This document shows, piece by piece, positions 1 to 9,559 of a DNA stretch of 64,000 nt. Numbering within the stretch: the stretch's first letter is position 1; the number at the start of each line of letters is the position of its first letter. A program made the position numbers and the translations under genes. The stretch lies in NCBI RefSeq assembly GCF_000027145.1, contig NC_013891.1:2480001-2544000 (forward strand). The letters are read 5' to 3'. A model generated the notes under the pieces. It was not told the DNA's origin and ran no database searches. It saw only the letters and a program-made list of their open reading frames with translations. The DNA is from Listeria seeligeri serovar 1/2b str. SLCC3954 (lineage in GTDB: Bacteria > Bacillota > Bacilli > Lactobacillales > Listeriaceae).

Positions 1-235
1 TCTAACCGCGATTTCCATTTTTTTAGTTGAATTTAGTATTGACACAAAATAAAAAAGCACCGTCATCGGTCTTTTCCACTGCTAACATTGTAACTTGTTT
101 TTACCCTAATTAACATTACAGGTAGATTAAAAAACATTACAGTTATCGCTATCGGAATAGACCAATTGTACTAAAACAGCTTGAAGCCAACTAATACAAC
201 TAAAACAGCTTGTCATCAAATTGTCAAAAACAACT
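1..235. other. gene-free left edge, probable promoter region of the next minus-strand gene
   Basis: No credible coding region is seen. On the minus strand there is a TTGACA at 222-227 and, further downstream, a TACAAT at 164-169, so a promoter reading leftward out of the window is likely. In Listeria the next gene in this direction would be ftsE; it is not in the window. A 14-bp direct repeat (ACTAAAACAGCTTG) lies at 170-183 and 199-212, and AACATTACAG occurs twice at about 113-142. Confidence 0.4.
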
Positions 236-284
236 AAAAAAAGTACTACACCCAGACAAAATAGTCTAAATGTAGTACTTTTTT
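236..284 (-). terminator. terminator after the YitT-like gene
   Basis: Inverted repeat: AGTACTACA (242-250) pairs with TGTAGTACT (271-279), flanked by A-runs on the left and T-runs on the right. It overlaps the TAA stop of the YitT-family gene. The symmetrical A/T tails make it potentially bidirectional. Confidence 0.85.
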
Positions 285-1146
285 ATGACGAAAAGCCTTC
301 TCCCATAACCTCGCTGGCACTCATGACTACAACAAAGGCGTCCGGATCAATCTCTTTAATGACCTCTTTTAATCGAGAAAATTCACTTTGAGCAATAACG
401 CATAATAAAATTTGCTTTTCATCTTCGGTATATCCACCTTTAGCTGAAAGACGTGTAATTCCACGATCGATTTTGAAAAGAATGGCTTGTCTAATTGCTT
501 CTTGGTTTTCAGAAATAATAAAAACTGTTTTTGATTGATTGAGACCCACTTGCACTAAATCAATCGTCTTACTTGTCGCAAAAAGACCAATAAGCGCATA
601 AAGTCCAGATTCAATATCAAAAACAAACATCGCCGAAATTACAACAAAACCATCAATTAAAGCTACACAAATTCCAAGCGTTAGATGCGAATACTTATGC
701 AAAATTTGGGCTGCGACATCCGTTCCACCGGTCGATGCTTTTCCACGAAACACTATGCCAAGTCCCATCCCAACTAGTACACCGCCAAATAAAGCTGCGA
801 CTAGTGGTTCGTACGTCCATGGCTCTAAACCTTGCGTTAAATAAACAAAGAGTGGAAGTAACATCGTGCCAACAAATGTTTTCAAGCCAAATTGATATCC
901 TAAAAAGAATAACCCAGCAAGAAATAATGGAATATTAAAAGCCCACTGGATAAAGGCTGGATTCCAACCTGTTAAGTAGTTGATAATAGTACTGATCCCA
1001 CTCACACCGCCAGAAGCAACATGGTTGGGTAATAATAACACATTAAAGGCTAGCGCAATTAAAGCTGCACCGATAACAACATATAAATACTCAATTAACT
1101 TTGCAACTGTTGGGGATAAAGGTTGTTTTCTTCGTTTGTTCGCCAT
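283..1146 (-). CDS. YitT family (DUF161/DUF2179) membrane protein
   Basis: 287-residue membrane protein of unknown function. After a short basic N-terminus, residues about 15-185 hold five or six hydrophobic segments with Gly-rich turns (YitT_membrane). The last ~90 residues form a soluble DUF2179 domain carrying the family-type stretch RGITRLSAKGGYT. ATG start; the stop lies inside a terminator hairpin. It sits 3 bp downstream of prfB and is probably read with it. The family is assigned from sequence pattern; no substrate is known to me. Full length for the family. Confidence 0.9.
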   Translation of the reverse strand: MANKRRKQPLSPTVAKLIEYLYVVIGAALIALAFNVLLLPNHVASGGVSGISTIINYLTGWNPAFIQWAFNIPLFLAGLFFLGYQFGLKTFVGTMLLPLFVYLTQGLEPWTYEPLVAALFGGVLVGMGLGIVFRGKASTGGTDVAAQILHKYSHLTLGICVALIDGFVVISAMFVFDIESGLYALIGLFATSKTIDLVQVGLNQSKTVFIISENQEAIRQAILFKIDRGITRLSAKGGYTEDEKQILLCVIAQSEFSRLKEVIKEIDPDAFVVVMSASEVMGEGFSS

Positions 1147-1149
1147 ATT

Positions 1150-2251
1150 TTATCCAATCCTAGAACGTAAATATGCATTAATAAAGTCGTCTAAATCGCC
1201 GTCCATTACTGCTTGTATATTACCAGTTTCATAATTGGTACGGTGATCTTTCACCATGGAGTATGGATGGAAAACATATGAACGAATTTGGCTTCCCCAA
1301 CCAATTTCTTTTTGTTCTCCGCGAATTTCTGCTAATTCACGTTCTTTTTCTTCTTGTTCTTTTTGGTATAGCTTTGTTTTCAGCATTTTCATTGCTTGAT
1401 CACGGTTTTTGAGTTGTGAACGTTCTGATTGACAAGTTACAACAATACCAGATGGAATATGAGTCATTCGAACAGCTGAGTCAGTTGTATTGATATGTTG
1501 ACCACCTGCTCCTGTTGCCCGGTAGGTATCAATTTTCAAGTCTTCTGTACGTACTTCGATTTCGATATCATCATCTAGTTCTGGCATTACATCAACTGAA
1601 ACAAATGACGTGTGGCGACGACCTGATGAGTCAAATGGTGAAATACGGACTAAGCGATGAACACCTTTTTCTGCTTTTAAGTAACCATATGCATTATGTC
1701 CTTTAATCAGTAGTGTTACGCTTTTAATTCCAGCTTCATCTCCCGCTTGATAATCAAGCATTTCTACTTTAAAACCTTTTTTCTCTGACCAACGTTGATA
1801 CATGCGAAGTAACATCGAACCCCAGTCTTGAGATTCCGTTCCACCAGCACCTGGATGCAATTCCAGAATCGCATTATTTTTATCGTATGGATCACTTAAC
1901 ATTAATTTTAATTCAAATGCATTAATAGTCGCCATATAAGCAGTAATATCTTTTTCTAATTCCTCTTGTAAATCTTCATCAGCCTCTTCTTTCAATAATT
2001 CTAGACTGATTTCCATGCTTTCTTGTTCTTCTTCTAGGGCATGAAAAGCTTGATATGTTTCTTTATATCCATTTGACTCATTGATTACTTTTTGGGCAGC
2101 TTGCTGATCGTTCCAAAAATTCGGATCTAACATTTGATCTTCTAACTCAGCAATTCTCACTTCCATGCTATCTAAGTCAAAGAGACCCCCTAAAGTCTTT
2201 GATTTGCTGTGCTGTTTTTTCTAATTCATTACGAATGTCTGCTAATTCCAT
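1150..2251 (-). CDS. prfB: peptide chain release factor 2 (programmed +1 frameshift)
   Basis: RF2, which recognises UGA/UAA and releases the finished peptide at the ribosome. The true start is ATG at 2251-2249 after AAAGGTGG. The first 24 codons end at an in-frame TGA (2179-2177); a +1 shift at CTT-TGA continues into the frame that ends at 1150, giving 366 residues, the usual RF2 length. In the main frame the GGQ hydrolysis motif ([15 protein letters not shown]) and the RF2 anticodon-like SPF motif ([11 protein letters not shown]) are visible. A caller that ignores the shift would start at the internal ATG at 2166 and lose about 28 residues. Not related to the virulence regulator PrfA. Confidence 0.97.
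2176..2191 (-). promoter_or_regulatory. prfB: prfB autoregulatory frameshift site
   Basis: Read on the minus strand: an internal Shine-Dalgarno-like AGGGGG (2191-2186), three bases, then CTTTGAC (2182-2176). This is the classic RF2 arrangement: when RF2 is scarce the ribosome pauses at UGA and slips +1 from CUU to UUU, resuming at GAC. The downstream frame matches RF2 without a gap, which supports the shift. Confidence 0.96.
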
Positions 2252-2295
2252 TATTAATTCCACCTTTTTTGAATTTACTTATAAACTTTCATAGC

Positions 2296-2324
2296 AAAAA
2301 GCGCCGTCTTGCAGGCGCTTTTTT
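2296..2324 (-). terminator. secA terminator
   Basis: Stem AAGCGCC/GGCGCTT with an 8-base loop and a U-run on the minus-strand side, 13 bases after the secA stop. It separates secA from prfB, so some read-through or a weak internal promoter must serve prfB. Confidence 0.85.
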
Positions 2325-2336
2325 AGTTGTTTCAAT

Positions 2337-4850
2337 CTATGCTTCTTTACCATGACAATTTTTATATTTTTTACCGCTACCACATGGGCAAGGGTCATTA
2401 CGTCCAATATGTTGGTCTTTACGAACTGGTTGACGTTTCGCTTCTGGTTTTCCTTCAGCTGGATTAACAGCTTCTCCCTTAGCAACTTGCTCACGTTCAA
2501 GATTTTGGCGAATCTCTGCTTTCATGATGTAACGAGCAACGTCTTCATCAATAGAAGATACCATCGCTTCAAACATCTCAAAACCTTCAGATTGGTATTC
2601 TCGAAGTGGGTCAATCTGGCCATATGCACGAAGATGAATTCCATCACGAAGGTGGTCCATCGCATCAATATGATCTACCCATTTCGTATCGACAACACGA
2701 AGTAAAACAACCTTCTCGAATTCGGTAAATTCTTCTCGAGGTAACAGTGTTTCTTTTTCATCATAAGCTGCTTTTACTTTATCTAAAATCAGATTTTGAA
2801 TATCTTCGCTTGTCCGATTTTGTAAATCTTCAAGTGTGATTTCGCCTTCTGGAAGTAAATTAGCATCAACATAATCAATAATTCCTTGTAGGTTCCAATC
2901 TTCTTCTGGTTCACGACTGGAAGCATTACTAGAAACGATGAAATTAACAGTGCGTTGAATCATTTGGTCAATAATTTCACGCAAGCTATTTTCCGCATTG
3001 ATTACTTCATAGCGTTGTTTATAAATAACTTCCCGTTGTTGGCGAAGTACATCGTCATATTGTAATACTTGTTTCCGCGAATCGAAGTTATTACCTTCTA
3101 CACGTCTTTGCGCTGATTCTACCGCACGACTAACCATTTTACTTTGGATTGCATCTTCTGCCATACCAAAACGTTCCATCATGCTCTTCATGTTATCAGA
3201 ACCAAAGCGACGCATAAGCTCATCTTCCATAGAAAGATAAAATTGAGTCACACCCGGATCTCCTTGACGTCCTGAACGACCACGTAACTGGTTATCAATA
3301 CGACGTGATTCATGACGCTCTGTACCGATTACAGCCAATCCGCCAACTTCAATCGTGCCTTCACCAAGTTTAATATCAGTACCACGACCGGCCATATTGG
3401 TTGCAATTACTACTGCTCCTTTTTCACCAGCGTGTTTAATAATGTCTGCTTCACGTTCATGTTGCTTAGCGTTCAGTACCTCGTGCTTGATTCCTTTGCG
3501 TTTTAATTTGCTAGAAATAAGCTCTGACGTTTCGATTGCAACAGTACCAACAAGAACCGGTTGCCCTTTTGCATTACGTTCAGCTATATCTTCTACTACA
3601 GCATTGAATTTCGCTTCAATTGTAGTGAAAATTAAATCGGGACGGTCATCACGAATGATTACTTTATTTGTTGGAATTTCAATAACGCGCATATTATAAA
3701 TGTCACGGAATTCTTCTTCTTCCGTTTTTGCAGTCCCTGTCATCCCCGCAAGTTTTTTATACATCCGGAAATAGTTTTGGAATGTGATAGTTGCCATTGT
3801 TTTAGATTCATTTTGAATAGTTACGCCTTCTTTAGCTTCCAAAGCTTGGTGCAAGCCTTCACTAAAACGACGACCTTTCATAATACGACCAGTGAATTGG
3901 TCAACGATTAGCACTTCATCATCTTGCGCTACATAATCAACATCTAAACTCATTGTGTAGTTCGCTTTAAGCGCTTGAGCAATGTGATGCAAAATAACTG
4001 TATTTTCTAAATCAAAAAGATTATCTACACCAAAGTAGTTTTCTCCTTTTGTCATTCCATCTTCAGTTAATTGAACGGATTTTGTTTTCACATCAACCGT
4101 ATAATCTTCCTCTTCAGTCAAAGTACGAACGAAAGTGTTGGCACGAACATAAAGGATAGTCGATTTTTCGGCTTCTCCTGAAATGATTAAAGGTGTTCTT
4201 GCTTCATCCACCAAAATGGAATCGACTTCATCAATAACAGCAAAAGAAAGTGGACGTTGTACCATTTCTTCCTTGTAAACAACCATATTATCACGTAAAT
4301 AATCGAATCCTAATTCATTATTAGTACTATACGTAATATCACAAGCGTATTGTTCACGTTTTTCAGTACTAGATAATGCATTTAAATTTAAACCTACAGA
4401 AAGACCTAGGAAATTATATAAAACTCCCATTTCTTCCGCATCACGATGAGCCAAATATTCATTGACGGTAACAACATGTACACCTTCACCAGAAAGCGCA
4501 TTTAAATAAACTGGTAGAGTTGCCGTTAGGGTTTTACCTTCACCAGTTTTCATTTCAGCAATATTACCTTCATGAAGAACTATTCCACCCATTAATTGTA
4601 CTTTAAACGGATATAGCCCAAGTGCGCGTTTTGCTCCTTCTCTAGCTACAGCAAATGCTTCAACTAGTAAATCATCTAGCGTTTCACCTTTTTGAACACG
4701 CTCTTTAAACTCTACTGTTTTTTCGCGCAGAGCCTCATCAGAAAGTGCCGCCGTTTCGTCAGCTAAAGCAATGATTTCATCTGCTTTTCTTTCCAAATAT
4801 TTAACATCTTTTTTTCCTGATTCAAAAATCTTTTTCAATAGTCCTGCCAT
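2337..4850 (-). CDS. secA: preprotein translocase ATPase SecA
   Basis: Motor ATPase that drives secretory proteins through SecYEG at the membrane. 837 residues, normal for the housekeeping SecA1. Walker A GEGKT is at residues 103-107, the DEVD box at 207-210, followed by the pre-protein cross-linking region and helical wing domains. The C-terminus ends in the zinc-binding SEC-C motif ([14 protein letters not shown]). ATG start follows AGAGGAG at ideal distance. It has its own upstream promoter-like element and a downstream hairpin terminator, so it is likely monocistronic. Confidence 0.98.
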   Translation of the reverse strand: MAGLLKKIFESGKKDVKYLERKADEIIALADETAALSDEALREKTVEFKERVQKGETLDDLLVEAFAVAREGAKRALGLYPFKVQLMGGIVLHEGNIAEMKTGEGKTLTATLPVYLNALSGEGVHVVTVNEYLAHRDAEEMGVLYNFLGLSVGLNLNALSSTEKREQYACDITYSTNNELGFDYLRDNMVVYKEEMVQRPLSFAVIDEVDSILVDEARTPLIISGEAEKSTILYVRANTFVRTLTEEEDYTVDVKTKSVQLTEDGMTKGENYFGVDNLFDLENTVILHHIAQALKANYTMSLDVDYVAQDDEVLIVDQFTGRIMKGRRFSEGLHQALEAKEGVTIQNESKTMATITFQNYFRMYKKLAGMTGTAKTEEEEFRDIYNMRVIEIPTNKVIIRDDRPDLIFTTIEAKFNAVVEDIAERNAKGQPVLVGTVAIETSELISSKLKRKGIKHEVLNAKQHEREADIIKHAGEKGAVVIATNMAGRGTDIKLGEGTIEVGGLAVIGTERHESRRIDNQLRGRSGRQGDPGVTQFYLSMEDELMRRFGSDNMKSMMERFGMAEDAIQSKMVSRAVESAQRRVEGNNFDSRKQVLQYDDVLRQQREVIYKQRYEVINAENSLREIIDQMIQRTVNFIVSSNASSREPEEDWNLQGIIDYVDANLLPEGEITLEDLQNRTSEDIQNLILDKVKAAYDEKETLLPREEFTEFEKVVLLRVVDTKWVDHIDAMDHLRDGIHLRAYGQIDPLREYQSEGFEMFEAMVSSIDEDVARYIMKAEIRQNLEREQVAKGEAVNPAEGKPEAKRQPVRKDQHIGRNDPCPCGSGKKYKNCHGKEA

Positions 4851-4939
4851 TTAAATTCTCCTCTACTGTTTTCGCTGTCTTCGCGCAGTTTCATCTATGA
4901 TAACTTTCAGGAATTATCTTATTTAAAATATACAAACTA

Positions 4940-4969
4940 ATTCTATCACTTATTAGATAAAATATACAA
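4940..4969 (-). promoter_or_regulatory. candidate secA promoter
   Basis: Minus strand: TTGTAT (4969-4964), 18-bp spacer, TAGAAT (4945-4940). The -10 is a 5/6 match, the -35 only partial. About 90 bp upstream of the secA ATG. Confidence 0.5.
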
Positions 4970-5032
4970 CTGGTTATCTCTTTTTAATAAATAAAAAAAT
5001 GAAAAACGCCATATATTCTTCACTCTTAACGA

Positions 5033-5066
5033 AAAAAGAGGAGACCAGAATTCGGCCCCCATCTCT
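5033..5066 (-). terminator. hpf terminator
   Basis: Minus strand: GGGGGCC pairs with GGTCTCC (two G-U pairs) around loop GAATTCT, followed by TCTTTTTTCG. It lies just downstream of the hpf stop. Confidence 0.7.
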
Positions 5067-5078
5067 TGTTTAAGAAAA

Positions 5079-5642
5079 TTAATTTGTTTCAATTAAACCA
5101 TATTTTCCATCTTTACGTGAATACACAATATTGGTGCCATTAGTTTCGGCATCTGTATAGACGTAAAAACTATGTCCTAGTAAGTTCATTTGTAATACAG
5201 CTTCTTCACTATCCATTGGTTTTAATGAAAATTGTTTTGTTCTTACAATTTCAAGATCAAAATCTCCTTCATTTTCTTCTGGTGGTGTACTGCCATTTAC
5301 ATCAGAATAAGCGAAATAATCTCTTTCCGCACCTTTATCACGGAATTTACGATTTACTTTTGTTTTATGTTTGCGAATTTGTCTTTCTAGTTTATCTACA
5401 ATTAAATCAATGCTTGCATATAAATCTCCACTTGTTTCTTCTGCACGTAGCACAAGATTTGGAAGAGGGATAGTCACTTCAACTTTTGCATTTTTATCAG
5501 AATATACTTTTAAATTAACATGTACGTTAGCGTCTGGTGTTTCTGTAAAATAACGTTCTAATTTATCAATCTTCTTTTCGACGTAATCTCTAATTGGTTC
5601 TGTTACTTCAATATTTTCACCACGAATGTTGTACTTAAGCAT
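5079..5642 (-). CDS. hpf: long-form ribosome hibernation promoting factor
   Basis: 187 residues starting MLKYNIRG; the ATG at 5642 is chosen because AAAGGAGG stands 8 bases before it, whereas the 27 bases upstream in frame lack a site. The N-terminal S30AE/YfiA domain (residues ~1-95) binds the 30S decoding centre; the C-terminal ~60 residues are the dimerisation domain that lets long HPF form 100S ribosome dimers by itself. Homologue of B. subtilis YvyD. Flanked by its own promoter elements and terminator. In Listeria this gene is reported as stress-induced; see the promoter entry. Confidence 0.96.
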   Translation of the reverse strand: MLKYNIRGENIEVTEPIRDYVEKKIDKLERYFTETPDANVHVNLKVYSDKNAKVEVTIPLPNLVLRAEETSGDLYASIDLIVDKLERQIRKHKTKVNRKFRDKGAERDYFAYSDVNGSTPPEENEGDFDLEIVRTKQFSLKPMDSEEAVLQMNLLGHSFYVYTDAETNGTNIVYSRKDGKYGLIETN

Positions 5643-5694
5643 AGTAATTCCTCCTTTGAAATAAAACAAATAACGATAAAGAAGAGTATTCTTC

Positions 5695-5731
5695 TTACCC
5701 TTAGTCTACGTGAAAATGATGCGTTTTGCAA
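5695..5731 (-). promoter_or_regulatory. hpf promoter region, sigma-A and possible sigma-B elements
   Basis: Minus strand: TTGCAA (5731-5726), 17-bp spacer, TAGACT (5708-5703), a plausible vegetative promoter. Immediately downstream GGGTAA (5700-5695) resembles a sigma-B -10 (GGGTAT), but the expected GTTT -35 at 13-15 bp is only a TTTT. The sigma-B reading is therefore tentative. Confidence 0.45.
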
Positions 5732-5835
5732 ACATTTGCACAAAGAGCTTAGAAGCGTCATTCCACTTATCTTTATTTAGTATTTTATTCCACTAATCAT
5801 ACTCTCGCAAACCTCTTTTTACAGATAAAAATTAA

Positions 5836-6489
5836 CTATCTAAATAGTGTCACTGAAGTCACTTTTTTAATTCCTGATTCTTTTAATTTTTGCGCCGCTA
5901 AATTAAGCGTGCTTCCGGTGGTATAGATGTCATCGAATAAAATAAGCTCTGTTTGACAGCATTCTTCTGTTTGGAGATAAAAAACTTGTTCTGCTTCTAA
6001 ACGTTCTTTTTTTGTCTTCTTAGATTGTTTTTCAGCATGCCTTCTTGCTAAAACTTCTTCGTACGGGATTCCCGCCAGTTTGAGCATCCCTGCCGTTTGG
6101 TTAAAACCACGCTCTAGTTTCCTCTCCTTACTAACTGGGATTGGTACAACGATAGTATCATTCGTACTTAAAAGCTTTTTAAGTTCTTTTTGGAAAATTG
6201 CTCCTATGACATAATCTCCTTGAAATTTATATTTCTTCATATATTCTTTTGCAAAGTCATTGTAGCGATATAATGACTTATTCTTATCTAGAAAACGATT
6301 TTTATGTTCGCAGTCTGCGCAAACTGATAAAACTGATTCTTTACTACATATTTCGCAGAGTGGCCCCTCCAATGCTTCAAAACTAGCCAAACATTGACTA
6401 CAACACATCCTCTCTTTATTAAATAGCCATTTCAAATCCCAGCCAACCTCTACTTTAAGTGGCGTCAAACATAGTAAACAGTTAGTCAT
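5836..6489 (-). CDS. comFC: late competence protein ComFC, phosphoribosyltransferase-like
   Basis: 217 residues. The N-terminal third carries CxxC pairs (CLLC, CCSQC, CEIC, CADC) that would bind zinc. The C-terminal half is a PRTase fold with the PRPP-loop motif LFDDIYTTGST near residues 178-188. ComFC works with the ComFA ATPase in uptake of transforming DNA. Its ATG overlaps the end of comFA by 8 bp, implying translational coupling. Full length and intact. Confidence 0.95.
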   Translation of the reverse strand: MTNCLLCLTPLKVEVGWDLKWLFNKERMCCSQCLASFEALEGPLCEICSKESVLSVCADCEHKNRFLDKNKSLYRYNDFAKEYMKKYKFQGDYVIGAIFQKELKKLLSTNDTIVVPIPVSKERKLERGFNQTAGMLKLAGIPYEEVLARRHAEKQSKKTKKERLEAEQVFYLQTEECCQTELILFDDIYTTGSTLNLAAQKLKESGIKKVTSVTLFR

Positions 6490-7801
6490 CTAACATTCCC
6501 TCAGCTAAGCCTAATTCATTCATTTTTTTAATATGACTGATAGCCCGATTCATTTCTGCCGTTTTTCCATAATGAAAAAAGCAAACATCTCCTGTGGGGT
6601 GTGTCATCTTTCTTCCTGCACGTCCAGCAATTTGAACTAATGCAGCTTCAGTAAAAATCTTCTCCTCGCTACCGAAGACAGCAACTTGAACATCAGTAAA
6701 TGTGACGCCCCGTTCTAAAATAGTTGTAGTAAGTAGCAAATCAATTTTCCGTTCTCGTAACCACTCTACTTTCTCTTTCCGTGCTCCATCAGCAGAATGT
6801 ACTGTCACTGGCTTTTCAAAACCATATGTGGTTAAAACTTCCGCAAAGTTATTCATAGCTTCGATCTCTGGAAAGAAAATTAGTGCAGGTTGCTTTTTTA
6901 ATTTTATATTGTTAATCCAAGTAATAAGCTTGGGTGATATTTTACCCTGAGTAAGTTTTTTCTTCCACGGACCAATCCAACACAATCTGGGTACCGGAAG
7001 CTTTCTCCGATGATAGCGAGCTGGAATTTTCACAAAATGTCGTTTTCCATTAGCGCACTCTTGTTGCCACTTCTTCTCGGGAGTTGCTGTAATAACAATA
7101 GTCGCTCCCTCTTTTGTGCGTGCTTTCTCTACTGCATACTCTAAAAAAGGATCTTTAGCATATGGAAACGCATCTACTTCATCAATAAAAATCACTTGAA
7201 AAGCTTCGTAAAAACGGATTAGCTGATGCGTCGTAGCTAGTACAAATTGCTCGCCTTGATATTTGTCTTCTGAATCCCCATAGAGACAAACTATTTCTAG
7301 AGTGGGAAAAACAGCTTTTAAACGAGGGTGTAATTCTAAGCAAACATCCACCCTTGGAGAAGCTAAACAAACTCTATAGCCTTTTCTCAAGGCCCAATTC
7401 ATTCCTTCAAACATCATTTCTGTTTTCCCAGAACCAGCAACTGCCCATAATAGCATATTGCGACTCTGTTCTAAGCTATCGACAACTGCATTAGATGCTT
7501 TCTGTTGACCTTTTGATAAAGTGCCATCCCAGTTAAGTAGGGCTGATTTTGTTTCTGCAAGAGCACTCGTCTTTCGGTAATATAAACTTTGGCAACTATT
7601 CACACGTCCCATTACAATACAATTCCGGCAATAAGCACAAGTCTCCTTCCCACAAAAAGCACAATCCATCTCTCCAAATAAAACCGGATTTGTATTTCCA
7701 CATCGAAAACACTTATTTTCTGAAATGGCAGCTATTTCTTCTAGACCACTTATATTTTCAACTTCGCTTGCTTGGTATAATCTTCCTGGAAAAACGTCCA
7801 T
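6482..7801 (-). CDS. comFA: late competence DNA-uptake ATPase ComFA
   Basis: DEAD-like helicase/translocase thought to pull single-stranded DNA into the cytoplasm during transformation. An N-terminal zinc module (CFRCGN, CAFC, CAYCRNC) precedes Walker A (AVAGSGKTE), the DEVDAFP Walker B box, TATPEK motif III and a C-terminal helicase domain ending with QIAGRAGRK. I use ATG at 7801 (439 residues) because AGAGAGG is 8 bases upstream; an in-frame GTG at 7810 overlaps that site. Two ComK-like AT boxes lie about 85-120 bp upstream. No frameshift or stop is seen, so the competence ATPase looks functional. Confidence 0.95.
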   Translation of the reverse strand: MDVFPGRLYQASEVENISGLEEIAAISENKCFRCGNTNPVLFGEMDCAFCGKETCAYCRNCIVMGRVNSCQSLYYRKTSALAETKSALLNWDGTLSKGQQKASNAVVDSLEQSRNMLLWAVAGSGKTEMMFEGMNWALRKGYRVCLASPRVDVCLELHPRLKAVFPTLEIVCLYGDSEDKYQGEQFVLATTHQLIRFYEAFQVIFIDEVDAFPYAKDPFLEYAVEKARTKEGATIVITATPEKKWQQECANGKRHFVKIPARYHRRKLPVPRLCWIGPWKKKLTQGKISPKLITWINNIKLKKQPALIFFPEIEAMNNFAEVLTTYGFEKPVTVHSADGARKEKVEWLRERKIDLLLTTTILERGVTFTDVQVAVFGSEEKIFTEAALVQIAGRAGRKMTHPTGDVCFFHYGKTAEMNRAISHIKKMNELGLAEGMLDD

Positions 7802-7885
7802 TACCTTCACCTCTCTTTAGTTATACACGTTTTAAGATTTCTTTGCAGAAGCGAATCCCTCATTTTCGGAGGCAATACTAACTAC

Positions 7886-7922
7886 AAAATCACGTTTTTA
7901 CTAAAGAGAAAAACACCCTTTT
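7886..7922 (-). promoter_or_regulatory. ComK-type double AT box upstream of comFA
   Basis: Two elements of the form AAAA-N5-TTTT lie side by side: AAAATCACGTTTT (7886-7898) and AAAACACCCTTTT (7910-7922), 11 bp apart. B. subtilis ComK boxes have this half-site shape, usually with 8, 18 or 31 bp between halves, so the spacing is slightly off. No clear -10 is visible downstream. Confidence 0.6.
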
Positions 7923-7965
7923 CGCTGTGCTTAAACTACTGAAAAAACAATTTTAGGTTGAATGC

Positions 7966-8001
7966 AAAAAAATCTCCAGCTTTTATAGCTGGAGATTTTT
8001 T
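7966..8001 (-). terminator. degU-degV terminator
   Basis: AAAATCTCCAGC pairs with GCTGGAGATTTT around a 7-base loop, with T/A runs on both sides. It overlaps the degV stop codon and closes the degU-degV transcript. Confidence 0.93.
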
Positions 8002-8851
8002 ATTTAATTGACCAAGTTAGTCCGAGGGCGCCTTCACCAAGGTGTGTACCGATAACTGGACCAAAATAACTTAATTCAAAAACCACTTCTGGAAACTTAG
8101 CTTCTAAATGCTTTCTCCATGTTTCCCCTTTTTCTGGATCATTTCCATGAATAACAAAAGCTTTCTCTGCGGATTTGTTTTGGACAGCAGTTTCTAGAAT
8201 ATCTTCAATTCGTTTAAGTGCTTTTTTTTGTGTCCTTACTTTCTCAAATAAAACAATCTGCTTATCGTCAAAGTGAAGAATTGGCTTGATTTGTAGCAAA
8301 CTACCTACTAGTGCTTGGGCTCCGTTCAAACGCCCACCTCGTTGTAAGTTATTCAAGTCATCCACCATGAAATAAGCATCTTGAGCTTGTTTTATTTTGT
8401 CTAATTCCTTAATAATGTCCTCTACCGATTCATTTTCCATAGCCATTTTAGCAGCTTTAACAGCAAGCATTCCCTGCGCCATGCAAGAAAGTTCCGAATC
8501 ATAAGAAATGACATTCAAGCCTTCGATTCCATCTCCCGCCGTAGCTGCATTTTGGAACGTCCCACTAATACCACTTGATAAATGAATTGTAATGACCGTG
8601 TCATATCCTTGTGATTTCAACGTTTCAAACAATTGAATGAATTCTCCTGGAGCGGGTTGAGAAGACGTTGGAAAAGTCTCAGCTATCCTTACCTTTTCAT
8701 AAAATTCTGCTGTAGACAAGTCTTCACCCTCGCGATAAGATTTTCCATCAATTATTACAGAAAGTGGCACGACATTAATTCTTAGATGGTTTTTCACATC
8801 ATCTGGTAAATAAGCTGTACTGTCAGTCACCACCGCTATATTTCCGTTCAT
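8000..8851 (-). CDS. degV: DegV family fatty-acid-binding protein
   Basis: 283 residues. DegV-family proteins bind a fatty acid in a deep pocket, and FakB members present it to the FakA kinase. Family motifs are visible: VTDSTAYLP near the N-terminus, TSQPAPGEF at about 62-70, SGISGTFQNA around 95-104, and RGGRLNGAQALVGSLLQIKP near 170-190. ATG start with a GGGGGG-containing ribosome site. It follows degU by 21 bp in one transcript. Whether it feeds a fatty acid kinase or does something else cannot be read from the sequence. Confidence 0.9.
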   Translation of the reverse strand: MNGNIAVVTDSTAYLPDDVKNHLRINVVPLSVIIDGKSYREGEDLSTAEFYEKVRIAETFPTSSQPAPGEFIQLFETLKSQGYDTVITIHLSSGISGTFQNAATAGDGIEGLNVISYDSELSCMAQGMLAVKAAKMAMENESVEDIIKELDKIKQAQDAYFMVDDLNNLQRGGRLNGAQALVGSLLQIKPILHFDDKQIVLFEKVRTQKKALKRIEDILETAVQNKSAEKAFVIHGNDPEKGETWRKHLEAKFPEVVFELSYFGPVIGTHLGEGALGLTWSIK

Positions 8852-8872
8852 ATTGTCCCCCCGAGATTTTCT

Positions 8873-9559
8873 TTAGCGAATATATACCCAACCATGTTTA
8901 ATTGCCGTTACCACTGCTTGAGTTCTATCGTTCACTTTCATTTTTTGTAAAATGCTACTTACATGATTTTTTACTGTTTTTTCACTAATGAAAAGTGTTT
9001 CACCAATTCCTCGGTTACTTTTTCCATCTGTAAGAAGTTGCAATACTTCACATTCTCGATGCGTTAAAATGTGTAATGGCATTTTCACTTCAGGTTGTTG
9101 ATAACCATATACACCTTGTGAAGTATTGGTACTTGCTAAATGTCGATATTCACGGATTAGTTTGATTGCAACACGTGGGTGGATATACGCACCACCATTA
9201 TCTACTATTTTGACCGCTTCCACAAGTTCATGGGCGTCCATTTCTTTTAATAAATAACCTACTGCTCCGGCTCTAAGCGCTTCTGTTACATATTCATCCG
9301 TATCGTGGATTGTTAAAACGATTACTTTAATGCTTGGAAATTGACGTACTAACATTTCTGTCGCATCTAATCCATTAACAGTAGGCATATTAATATCCAT
9401 TAAAACAATATCTGGTTTGTATTCGCGAACTTTTGCTACAATATTCTTGCCATTTTCAGCCTCCGCTACGACCTCAAAAGAATCTTCCAATTCTAAAATC
9501 CGTTTGATACCTTCGCGAAACAACTGATGATCGTCTACAACCATGATTTTGAGTGCCAT
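8873..9559 (-). CDS. degU: response regulator DegU (orphan, no DegS neighbour)
   Basis: 228-residue NarL/FixJ-type regulator. Receiver domain: acidic pocket VVDDH at residues 7-11, phospho-acceptor Asp55 in VLMDINMP, and the switch lysine in GYLLKEMDA. The C-terminal LuxR helix-turn-helix spans about 160-225 ([12 protein letters not shown] ... [16 protein letters not shown]). In B. subtilis degS precedes degU; here the 382 bp upstream hold no kinase and the neighbour is the divergent yigZ, matching the known Listeria situation in which DegU lacks DegS. In Listeria DegU controls flagellar motility. RBS AAGGAGGAG. Confidence 0.97.
   Translation of the reverse strand: MALKIMVVDDHQLFREGIKRILELEDSFEVVAEAENGKNIVAKVREYKPDIVLMDINMPTVNGLDATEMLVRQFPSIKVIVLTIHDTDEYVTEALRAGAVGYLLKEMDAHELVEAVKIVDNGGAYIHPRVAIKLIREYRHLASTNTSQGVYGYQQPEVKMPLHILTHRECEVLQLLTDGKSNRGIGETLFISEKTVKNHVSSILQKMKVNDRTQAVVTAIKHGWVYIR

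Noticed and set aside
110-142. WalR box (TGTAAT repeats on the minus strand)
   Set aside because: The two TGTAAT copies are 15 bp apart, whereas WalR sites need about 5 bp.
735-1234. plus-strand frames opposite the YitT and prfB genes, and similar antisense frames across the window
   Set aside because: They lie opposite well-supported genes, lack ribosome sites and show no family features.
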